Program-made: the position numbers and the translations under genes
The notes under the pieces: generated by a model
Seen by the model: the letters and a program-made list of their open reading frames with translations, nothing else
Databases searched by the model: none
Told to the model about the DNA's origin: nothing
Source of the DNA: JAIVHC01 sp049975505
Lineage (GTDB): Bacteria > Desulfobacterota > Desulfuromonadia > Desulfuromonadales > Desulfuromonadaceae
Direction of reading: 5' to 3'
Assembly: GCA_049975505.1 (NCBI GenBank)
Contig: JBNGCY010000050.1
Span: forward strand, 1-19,588
DNA: 19,588 nucleotides
Shown here: one piece after another, positions 7,638 through 13,937 of the stretch
How positions within the stretch are numbered: position 1 is the stretch's first letter
How the letters are laid out: each line of letters begins with the position of its first letter

Positions 7638-8419
7638 CAGCCTCGCAACCCTTCAAACAAAAACCAGAACCGCTCCGGCAATGCTGCAAACTCTCCTTGC
7701 AACAAGGATACCACAACCGCCATTGTGAGCCCGGTTATTATGAAGGCAAGGCCGATATTGATGGGAAATGAGAGGAGAAACACATTAAGTTGAGGGAATA
7801 CCCGTGACATGATACCGAGGATCAGACCGGAAAGGAGCAGCACTGCCAGAACCGGTGCACTGAAGCGCACCGCAAGCACGAGCATGTGGCCCATGAGTTC
7901 CACAATATAGGGAACGGCAGGACCGGAGAAATCAAGGAGCCCCGGAGGCAACAGGGCGTAAGAATCCACCAGGGTGCGCAGAAAAATGTGATGCCCGTCT
8001 ATGGAAAGAAACACCAGAATCGCAAATACGTTCTGGAATTGTGACATCAGGGATACCTGGCGCTGGTTCTGAGGATCATACACGTTCGCGGCAGCAAACC
8101 CCATCTGGTACCCAACCACGGTGCCGCCGAATTCCACCGCGGTGAAGATCAGGCGCGCCACAAAGCCGAGCATGGCGCCCAGGATCACCTCCTTGGCCAT
8201 GAGGAGGCCCATGGAAACGGTGGCAAAATCAATCCCGGAAATATCAATATCCACAACCGGATAAACCAGCGCCGTAAGCATGATGGCGAGTGCCACCTTA
8301 CCGCGCATGGGAACCATAGCGGTGCCGAACACCGGCATACTCGAAATGATTGCCGCAATACGCGCCAGGCACACCAGCATCTGCTGCACCGTGGCTACCG
8401 AGATCAGGGATAGTTCCAC
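7637..8419 (-). CDS. fliR: Flagellar export gate protein FliR
   Basis: A 260-residue, highly hydrophobic inner-membrane protein. With FliP and FliQ it forms the helical entry portal of the flagellar secretion channel. About six hydrophobic segments are visible, and MRGKVALAIMLTALVYP (about 38-54) and GFAAANVYDPQNQRQVSLMSQF (split around 108-130) match FliR conservation. The start codon is GTG at 8419, three bases after the fliQ stop, with AGGGGG about 7 bases upstream inside the end of fliQ. The stop overlaps flhB. Length is normal for the family. Confidence 0.95.
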   Translation of the reverse strand: MELSLISVATVQQMLVCLARIAAIISSMPVFGTAMVPMRGKVALAIMLTALVYPVVDIDISGIDFATVSMGLLMAKEVILGAMLGFVARLIFTAVEFGGTVVGYQMGFAAANVYDPQNQRQVSLMSQFQNVFAILVFLSIDGHHIFLRTLVDSYALLPPGLLDFSGPAVPYIVELMGHMLVLAVRFSAPVLAVLLLSGLILGIMSRVFPQLNVFLLSFPINIGLAFIITGLTMAVVVSLLQGEFAALPERFWFLFEGLRG

Positions 8420-8422
8420 CTA

Positions 8423-8692
8423 TCAGCCCCCTACTGTGCCAATAGCCTGAAACACATTGTTGGTGAACGAGATCATCACCTGGATAATCCAGGAGGCTGC
8501 AATGATCATGGAGACCAGCACCGCGACAATCTTGGGAATAAAGGTCATGGTCTGTTCATTGATCTGGGTGGCAGCCTGAAAAATACTCACCAGGAGACCG
8601 ACTACCAGCCCTGAAATCAGCATGGGGGCAGAGATCAAAAGTACCGTCTGCACGGCATTTCGCCCCAGATCGACTACGAACTCAGGTGTCAA
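8423..8692 (-). CDS. fliQ: Flagellar export gate protein FliQ
   Basis: An 89-residue protein with two membrane helices (about 18-38 and 52-72) in a helical hairpin. QAATQINEQTMTFIPKIVAV is the diagnostic FliQ turn. The frame stays open further upstream, but the start is placed at TTG (8692): it has an excellent AAAGGAGG six bases upstream and gives LTPEFVVDLGRNAVQTVLL, the expected N-terminus and usual 89-residue length. A longer start would run into the 3' end of fliP with non-homologous residues. A 46-base spacer separates it from fliP. Four or more copies per gate are known in the family. Confidence 0.95.
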   Translation of the reverse strand: MTPEFVVDLGRNAVQTVLLISAPMLISGLVVGLLVSIFQAATQINEQTMTFIPKIVAVLVSMIIAASWIIQVMISFTNNVFQAIGTVGG

Positions 8693-8738
8693 GGTGTGCC
8701 TCCTTTCGCTCCAGCTGCCTTTGCCGGGGGCACCGGCA

Positions 8739-9482
8739 TCAGGCGAAACTGCGCACCAGCGAACCAACCACCAGCCCCCACCCGTCCACAAGGACGAACA
8801 GCAGCAGCTTGAACGGCAGCGAAATCATGGGCGGCGGGAGCATCATCATCCCCATCGACATCAGCACCGAAGCTACCACCATGTCGATTACCAGAAAAGG
8901 GACATAAATCATAAAACCGATCTGAAATGCACGATTCAGCTCCGAAAGCATGAACGCGGGGATTAGGGTCGCGGTCTTAACCTCCTCAGGGCCTGCGGGC
9001 TGATCATCTCCGGCAATATCGATAAGCAGGGCCAAATCCTTCTCGCGCGTCTGGTTGAACATGAACTCGCGCATGGGAATTACCGCTTCATCGAGAGCGG
9101 TTTCCAGGGAGATCTCCTCTTCAAGATAGGGCTGAATCGCATTTTCGTTCATGGTGCTGAATACCGGACTCATAATGAAAAACGTGAGAAACAGTGCCAA
9201 TCCGATAATAATCTGGTTGGGGGGCATCTGCTGGGTTGCCATGGCCTGGCGCACGAACGAGAGGACCACTACAATGCGGATGAATGCGGTGGTCATCAGG
9301 AGAATCGCCGGCGCCACCGACATGATGGTCAGCACCAGCAATACCTGAATCGCGGTGGAGACCTCTGCCGGAGTCGTGGCGTCCGTAACCCCGAGCGAAA
9401 CCGTGGGAATCTCGATAGCCATCCCCAGACCAGGCAGCAGGAGCAGAGTGAGGAGCACCAGCGCTTTTACATATCCGGACAC
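8739..9482 (-). CDS. fliP: Flagellar export gate protein FliP
   Basis: A 247-residue core gate protein with a cleavable-type N-terminal signal (about 5-22, VKALVLLTLLLLPGLGMA) and about four membrane segments. The FliP family signature region is PFLVIDMVVASVLMSMGMMM, followed by PPPMISLPFKLLLFVLVDGW near the C-terminus. The N-proximal IRIVVVLSFVRQAMATQQMP is also conserved. An upstream ATG in frame (9587) would place 35 unrelated residues over fliO. The GTG at 9482 is chosen because AGGGGG lies 7 bases upstream and the resulting length is typical. It overlaps the fliO 3' end by 16 bases. Confidence 0.95.
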   Translation of the reverse strand: MSGYVKALVLLTLLLLPGLGMAIEIPTVSLGVTDATTPAEVSTAIQVLLVLTIMSVAPAILLMTTAFIRIVVVLSFVRQAMATQQMPPNQIIIGLALFLTFFIMSPVFSTMNENAIQPYLEEEISLETALDEAVIPMREFMFNQTREKDLALLIDIAGDDQPAGPEEVKTATLIPAFMLSELNRAFQIGFMIYVPFLVIDMVVASVLMSMGMMMLPPPMISLPFKLLLFVLVDGWGLVVGSLVRSFA

Positions 9483-10018
9483 GACGAATCCCCCTTGTGA
9501 GCATCCTCTCCGGCATGCACCTTGGATGCGGATCGTTTGTCTCCCGCGTCGGCATCCGTACTGGATGCATAGCGCCCTGGGCGCCATGTCTTTCCGAACT
9601 GGCGCTGCATCAATGCGGCAAAGGGCGAGGATGCAGCGCCGGCGTCATGCTCGGCATCTGTCTTGTGTGTCGCGGGGCCTTCCCTGCCTTCCCATTCCGC
9701 CAAGAGGCGGATATTCTCCCCCGCAGCAGCAATAAAGAAACGCCGTCCGTCCACGTCCACCAGATACAGCGCGCGCTTCGGCCCCAGATGACGCACCGCA
9801 CGGATATCGATTGAATCCTGCGCGCTTCCGCCGACGAGCCAGGAACGTGATTTGCGCACCAGCGCATACAGCAGAAGGAACAGCCCGATAACGACTCCCA
9901 GGGCCGCGAGCATGTTCAGCGTCATGGGGATAAACGCCATATCGTCGCCGTCAGCAGGTGCAGCAAATGCCACCGCAGTCGGCAGCAGCATAAAGGGAAA
10001 AACCAGATTTATACGCAT
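9467..10018 (-). CDS. fliO: Flagellar export assembly protein FliO, with long hydrophilic tail
   Basis: A 183-residue protein that helps assemble the FliP-FliQ-FliR gate. Residues 1-20 look like a Sec signal (FPFMLLPTAVAFAA), a membrane helix follows (about 30-55, MTLNMLAALGVVIGLFLLLY), and then the small FliO cytoplasmic domain (about 65-112, IDIRAVRHLGPKRALYLVDV, RRFFIAAAGENIRLLAEW). The final 70 or so residues are a charged, low-complexity tail rich in Asp, Lys, His, Ala and Ser with no recognisable domain. Position between fliN and fliP confirms the assignment; FliO is otherwise poorly conserved. The ATG is five bases after the fliN stop. Confidence 0.88.
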   Translation of the reverse strand: MRINLVFPFMLLPTAVAFAAPADGDDMAFIPMTLNMLAALGVVIGLFLLLYALVRKSRSWLVGGSAQDSIDIRAVRHLGPKRALYLVDVDGRRFFIAAAGENIRLLAEWEGREGPATHKTDAEHDAGAASSPFAALMQRQFGKTWRPGRYASSTDADAGDKRSASKVHAGEDAHKGDSSCPDM

Positions 10019-10023
10019 GCGTT

Positions 10024-10395
10024 TCAGGCCAGATTTTCAATGCGTTCAGCCGGGCTGACGACGTCGGTGAGACGCAGCCCCAGCTTATCATCCACCATTA
10101 CCACTTCACCGCGGGCGATGAGGCGTGAATTGACATACACATCCAGCGGCTCGTTCGCCTGCTTTCCCAACTCCACCACGTAGCCTTCATCCATCTGGAG
10201 CAGATCCCGCACGAGCATGCGTGAACGCCCCACTTCGACAGAGACATCGAGGGGGATATCCAACAGCAGCTCGAGGTTTTTGAGGTTCTCTGCTCCTCCT
10301 TCGGTTCCTTTGGCGCCGGAGGTACCGGCAACGGTTTGAGCTGATCCCCTCTGCTCTTGCTGTTGCTGAACGTTTTCCTGATCTTCTTCGGCCAT
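10024..10395 (-). CDS. fliN: Flagellar motor switch protein FliN
   Basis: A 123-residue switch-complex protein of the cytoplasmic C-ring. The C-terminal SpoA/FliN domain (about 43-121) is well conserved: LLLDIPLDVSVEVGRSRM, LLQMDEGYVVELGKQANEPL, DVYVNSRLIARGEVVMVDDK, LGLRLTDVVSPAERI. The N-terminal 35 residues are Gln/Glu-rich and probably disordered. It is the short FliN type, not the longer FliY with a CheC-like phosphatase domain. The ATG directly abuts the fliM stop codon, with no spacer. FliM and FliN are known to assemble as FliM1:FliN3, and tight coupling suits that. Confidence 0.96.
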   Translation of the reverse strand: MAEEDQENVQQQQEQRGSAQTVAGTSGAKGTEGGAENLKNLELLLDIPLDVSVEVGRSRMLVRDLLQMDEGYVVELGKQANEPLDVYVNSRLIARGEVVMVDDKLGLRLTDVVSPAERIENLA

Positions 10396-11385
10396 TTATA
10401 TCCTCCTGTGCAGACGATTTACAATCCGTACTGCCTTGTGGTTGTCGCGTAATCCTGCATATGCGCTGAATTTAGCCTGCCCCTCTACAAGCAGGCGTAC
10501 TGTACTCTCAGGGCTGCATTCAAGCGCGATAATATCCCCGACGCGCAGATCGAGGATTTCGCGCACATTGAGTTTAACCCGCGCCAGTTCCGCCGCGACC
10601 ATCACCTCCATCTGAGAGACCTGCTGTGCCATATAGTCGCGCCACTGCCCGGTGGGACCGGACATGCCCAGTTCGGTCTTGAGTTTCTCACGGATAGGAT
10701 CAAGGGAGCTGTAGGGGATAACCAGACGCATATTTCCTTCCACATCCTCAATCGTGACCTTGAAGGTGGCAACCATCATATCTGTGTCCGAAGGCACGAT
10801 ATTGACCAGGCGCGGATTGGTCTCCACATGAATCAGAGATGACTTCAATTGTTCTACAGGGCTGAAGGCCTTGTTGATTTCGACGCAGGTATCGGAAAAA
10901 ATGTCCTTCGACAGGTTTAATTCGATAGCGGTGAGATTCCGCTTTGGCGGCTCGGAATGCAGATCTGACGAGCCCCCCAGGATAATTTCGATCTGAGTGA
11001 ACGCAAGGTTGGAATCAAAGATCAACAGACCATTTTTTTTGAGCGGATCTATGCTGATAACCCCGAAGAGTTCGTGGTTCATGCACTGCTCTACGAGTGA
11101 ACCGAACTCGACCTCCTGGATACTTTCGCGCACTACGGATACCGTGCGCTGCACCCGACTGGAGATGGAAAAAGACAGATTACGCGCAAAGGAATCGAGG
11201 AGGATATCGAAGTTGGGCAGGCGGATTCCACTCTGGCTGCGTGACTGCACCAGACTGAAGCTGCTGACCTTCCTGGGCTCAGCGGAGTAGTCCGCTTCCT
11301 GCCCTTCGAGTTCCGCATCCAGAGCCCCTTCCCGCACTGCGGAAAGGAGTTCGGATATCTCTTCTTTGGATAAGATGCGTTCCAA
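10396..11385 (-). CDS. fliM: Flagellar motor switch protein FliM
   Basis: A 329-residue C-ring protein that binds phosphorylated CheY and controls rotation direction. The N-terminal CheY-binding peptide is seen as LSKEEISELLSAV (5-17). The middle CheC-like domain spans about 50-240, and a C-terminal FliN-like SpoA domain about 250-329 (VNVREILDLRVGDIIALECS type pattern). The start is TTG at 11385 with AGGGG seven bases upstream. No in-frame ATG exists near the N-terminus, and beginning later would remove the CheY-binding peptide. It starts ten bases after the fliL stop. No cheY lies beside it in this window. Confidence 0.95.
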   Translation of the reverse strand: MERILSKEEISELLSAVREGALDAELEGQEADYSAEPRKVSSFSLVQSRSQSGIRLPNFDILLDSFARNLSFSISSRVQRTVSVVRESIQEVEFGSLVEQCMNHELFGVISIDPLKKNGLLIFDSNLAFTQIEIILGGSSDLHSEPPKRNLTAIELNLSKDIFSDTCVEINKAFSPVEQLKSSLIHVETNPRLVNIVPSDTDMMVATFKVTIEDVEGNMRLVIPYSSLDPIREKLKTELGMSGPTGQWRDYMAQQVSQMEVMVAAELARVKLNVREILDLRVGDIIALECSPESTVRLLVEGQAKFSAYAGLRDNHKAVRIVNRLHRRI

Positions 11386-11395
11386 TGCTTATCCC

Positions 11396-11878
11396 CTACT
11401 GCACCACAAATTCAGTAAAATAGATGCCCTTTACCTTACCCGTAGTCAGAAGCTTATTCAGGCGCGCAATAATTTCAGCCCGGAGTTGAAGCTTCCCTTG
11501 CAGATCACTGAGTTCGGCAAAGGTCTTGTTGCCTATCAACAGCAGAATTGCGTCCCTGATCTGAGGCATCCTCTCGTTTGCCTCTACTGCAGTCTCTTCG
11601 CTGTCGAGCTCAAGGGTAAGTGCGGCCTTCAGGTAACGGGTTTCATTTTTATCCAGAATATTGATGATAAAGTCGTTTATATCCACCATCGGGCCTATAG
11701 CAGCATCACCTGCGCTTCCGGCAGCCTCTTCGCTGCTGCCCTCTGAGGAGCCGGCGCTGTTTGCCCCCAGCAGATATGCAGCTACTGCGACAGAAAGCAA
11801 AACAATGATGACCCCCGCAATAAGCAGAATCAGCTTCCCCTTGCCCCCTGCTTTACCCTGTTTTTCCTCCTCAGCCAT
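11396..11878 (-). CDS. fliL: Flagellar basal body-associated protein FliL
   Basis: A 160-residue single-pass inner-membrane protein. A basic N-terminus (KQGKAGGKGK) leads to a membrane helix (about 15-34, LILLIAGVIIVLLSVAVAAYLL), then a flexible Gly/Ser/Ala/Glu linker, then the periplasmic FliL domain (about 62-160, with MVDINDFIINILDKNETRYL and KVKGIYFTEFVVQ). FliL is known to ring MotA/MotB stators and help them under load; here the stator genes lie just upstream, beyond the repeat-bearing spacer. The ATG at 11878 is preceded by GGGAG and AGG. Length is normal. Confidence 0.94.
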   Translation of the reverse strand: MAEEEKQGKAGGKGKLILLIAGVIIVLLSVAVAAYLLGANSAGSSEGSSEEAAGSAGDAAIGPMVDINDFIINILDKNETRYLKAALTLELDSEETAVEANERMPQIRDAILLLIGNKTFAELSDLQGKLQLRAEIIARLNKLLTTGKVKGIYFTEFVVQ

Positions 11879-11960
11879 ATCCTACTCCCACGGCGACATA
11901 TAAAGACCGGTTCAACTACTGTGTGTAGATGGACAGATTAAAAAATAAGTACCTATTCTC

Positions 11961-11974
11961 CACCGCTACCGGTG
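11961..11974. other. Hairpin with downstream T-run in motB-fliL spacer
   Basis: CACCG and CGGTG (forward CACCGCTACCGGTG) form a 5-bp stem with a 4-base loop right after repeat copy 2 in the direction of transcription. A run of six T (minus strand) follows about 15 bases later, near 11941-11946. The gap is too long for a classic intrinsic terminator. Together with the repeat it could cause partial termination before fliL. Confidence 0.3.
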
Positions 11975-12106
11975 AGGGCTTGTGGTACCCATGGAAAGGG
12001 CGTCTGTCGCCACGGACGGCGACAGTCGAACGGCCATGGACGGCCCCAATCTCAAACAGTCGTGTCCCTTGGAATGGGTGCCACAAGGCCTTACTGAACT
12101 GCTACA
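11975..12106. repeat. Palindromic intergenic repeat, copy 2 (complete)
   Basis: This is the complete copy of the element at 1-112. The arms (about 11975-12000 and 12066-12092) are imperfect inverted repeats: TTGTGGTACCCAT on the left matches TTGTGGCACCCAT read back from the right. Inside, CTGTCGCC (12004-12011) and GGCGACAG (12018-12025) form the same perfect 8-bp stem. CCANGGACGG recurs at 12010-12019 and 12034-12043. Compared with copy 1 it has about 12 extra bases before GTGTCCC. It occupies the spacer between the motB stop and fliL, in the same orientation relative to transcription as copy 1. It has no transposase, so it is a non-autonomous or REP-like element. Confidence 0.88.
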
Positions 12107-12130
12107 AAAATAAATTAATCCAGTGTTTCT

Positions 12131-12871
12131 TTAAAACGGCAGCTGCTCATTCGCATCTATCAGATAGGGGAGCTGCTCGCGGTAATCGCCAATACTTTCA
12201 AGCACAAACTCAACACGCCGGTTTTTGGCTCTGTTTTCCGGAGTGTCGTTAGGTGCTATAGGGTGCTGATCTCCATATCCGACTGCGGACATGCGATCCA
12301 GGGGGAGAAGCTCATTTTCCTGAAAGAAGCGCAACACCGCAATGGAGCGCATTACCGAGAGCTCCCAGTTACTCATATCTGAACGCGCAAAAGGAACATT
12401 ATCGGTATGCCCCTCAATCCGCGCCTGCAGCGGCAGCGGTTCTATCAGACCCGCAACCTTACGCAGCACCGAATGTGACTGTTCTTTCAATTCATCGGAG
12501 CCGGGATCAAACAGAATTGCATCGTTAATGCGCAGAATCACCGCACCGCGATCCTTTACCAGATCGATGGACTCATTAAGCCGTAAGCGGTTCATCTGGG
12601 TCATGATCCGCGTATAGGTACGCTGCACCAGATCGTCCTGGATCGGGGCGATTTCGACGATGGTAGGCTTGGATATCTGCTGTTGATCCTGGCCTCCGAA
12701 TACCCCGAAGGCGCCGCGAAGCGATCCGGCGGCCTTATTGAATTTAATCTGATCCATGCTGGCCATCGAAAGAAGCAAAACAAAAAAGGTCAGCAACAGG
12801 GTAACCATATCGCTGTAGGTCACCATCCACTCAGGCGCACCCTTTTTTTGTTTCTTCTGCCTTTTTGCCAC
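12131..12871 (-). CDS. motB: Flagellar stator protein MotB
   Basis: A 246-residue stator subunit. A basic N-terminus is followed by the conserved PEWMVTYSDMVTLLLTFFVL (13-32), in which Asp21 is the ion-carrying residue. A plug/linker region follows, then a C-terminal OmpA-like peptidoglycan-binding domain (about 108-225: RIEGHTDNVPF at 151-161, NWELSVMRSIAVLRFF at 168-183, NRAKNRRVEFVL at 213-224). The start is GTG at 12871, with GGAG eight bases upstream; MAKRQKKQKK is the expected charged start. It lies 50 bases after motA, as a stator pair. Proton or sodium specificity cannot be settled from this sequence alone. Confidence 0.96.
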   Translation of the reverse strand: MAKRQKKQKKGAPEWMVTYSDMVTLLLTFFVLLLSMASMDQIKFNKAAGSLRGAFGVFGGQDQQQISKPTIVEIAPIQDDLVQRTYTRIMTQMNRLRLNESIDLVKDRGAVILRINDAILFDPGSDELKEQSHSVLRKVAGLIEPLPLQARIEGHTDNVPFARSDMSNWELSVMRSIAVLRFFQENELLPLDRMSAVGYGDQHPIAPNDTPENRAKNRRVEFVLESIGDYREQLPYLIDANEQLPF

Positions 12872-12921
12872 TTAATCTACTCCGGCCTACTACTCAAGAT
12901 AAAAATGCCGCGGTGAAGGAA

Positions 12922-13692
12922 CTATTTTTTATTGAAATTGCTCTGGCGCTGCCCCGGAGCTACGAATGCATGCAGACGCTGCTCCATGATGCGCGGGTTT
13001 TCACCCGCGAGGATGGAGTTCATCCCCTCGGCAATGATGGTCTTACATAACATTTCGGAAGCGGAGCGATGCTTGAGCTTTCCGGCTATGGGATTAAACA
13101 GAATATTGGCCGCCACCGCGCCGTAAAAGGTGGTAAGCAGAGCCACCGCCATCGCGGGGCCGATAGTGGAAGGATCATCCATGGTCTGGAGCATCTGCAC
13201 CAGGCCGATCAGGGTGCCGATCATACCGATGGCGGGTGCATACTCCGCCATGGTGGAAAAAATGGCGGCCCCGCTTTCATGGCGTTCCTGGATGTAGTCG
13301 ATTTCGTGTTCAAGCATCTGTTTCAGCGATTCCGGTTCCTGCCCGTCCACCGCCATCTGCAACCCTTTAAGAAAAAACGGGTCATCGATCTGCGACATCA
13401 CCGACTGCAGGGAGAGAATCCCCTCTTTGCGCGCCTTGGTGGCAAACTCGACCAACTGCGAAATAATATCAGCGGGATTCTGCTCTTTTACAAACAGGGT
13501 CTTTTTGGCCACCGCAACCGCGCGGAACAGCTCCTTGAACGGATAGTGAACCAGGGTCGAGCCCAGGGTTCCGCCCCCCACAATCATAAGCGCGGGCGGA
13601 TCTATAAACAGAAAAATAGATCCCCCGGTCATGATGGCGGCAATCATGAGGCCGAATGCAGCGATTACTCCAAAAATAGTTGAAAGATCCAT
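12922..13692 (-). CDS. motA: Flagellar stator protein MotA
   Basis: A 256-residue ion-channel stator subunit that pushes on FliG. Four membrane segments are visible (about 5-23, 32-50, 150-170 and 180-200). The strongest conservation is at 151-166 (YAPAIGMIGTLIGLVQ) and 187-206 (TTFYGAVAANILFNPIAGKL). The cytoplasmic loop between helices 2 and 3 holds the charged stretch that faces the rotor. The ATG at 13692 has only a weak ribosome site (GGG about 12 bases away). It is separated from flgE by 245 non-coding bases with a terminator-like hairpin, so motA-motB may start its own transcript. Confidence 0.96.
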   Translation of the reverse strand: MDLSTIFGVIAAFGLMIAAIMTGGSIFLFIDPPALMIVGGGTLGSTLVHYPFKELFRAVAVAKKTLFVKEQNPADIISQLVEFATKARKEGILSLQSVMSQIDDPFFLKGLQMAVDGQEPESLKQMLEHEIDYIQERHESGAAIFSTMAEYAPAIGMIGTLIGLVQMLQTMDDPSTIGPAMAVALLTTFYGAVAANILFNPIAGKLKHRSASEMLCKTIIAEGMNSILAGENPRIMEQRLHAFVAPGQRQSNFNKK

Positions 13693-13804
13693 GCGCTATA
13701 ATACCCGGCTATACCTGTTAATGGGACAAGACTACGCCGTCACCCCTTTATCCTGAGGCATCTTCAATATCGAAGGGTACAGAATGCCACAATCGCCACA
13801 TCCT

Positions 13805-13820
13805 GACAAATTATCCGCCA
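13805..13820 (-). promoter_or_regulatory. Possible flagellar promoter element upstream of motA
   Basis: On the minus strand this reads TGGCGGATAATTTGTC. It contains GCGGATAA, 7 of 8 bases of the sigma-28 -10 consensus GCCGATAA, but no TAAA lies 15 bases upstream. It can also be read as a sigma-54 -24/-12 element (TGGC, then TTG at the right spacing), but the -12 GC is GT. It lies 113 bases before the motA ATG and just downstream of the flgE hairpin, where a promoter would be expected. It is imperfect for both classes. Confidence 0.25.
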
Positions 13821-13870
13821 CTTTACTACGTAGAGCAGGAATATTAAACACCTAAACACAAGCCGAAAAC

Positions 13871-13910
13871 CACAAGTGGCGCCGATACCTGAATACCACC
13901 GCCACTTGTG
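13871..13910 (-). terminator. Probable terminator hairpin after flgE
   Basis: CACAAGTGGCG (13871-13881) and CGCCACTTGTG (13900-13910) are a perfect 11-bp inverted repeat with an 18-base loop. On the minus strand the stem is followed by GTTTTC. It begins about 27 bases after the flgE stop. Stem strength is good, but the loop is long and the T-run short, so it may be a leaky terminator or a 3'-end protecting stem. Confidence 0.55.
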
Positions 13911-13937
13911 AACAGTCCTGAATAAATATCCCCTGCT

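Noticed and set aside
9483..9587. Upstream ATG for FliP
   Set aside because: It would add 35 Arg/Cys-rich residues before the signal sequence; the GTG at 9482 has a strong ribosome site.
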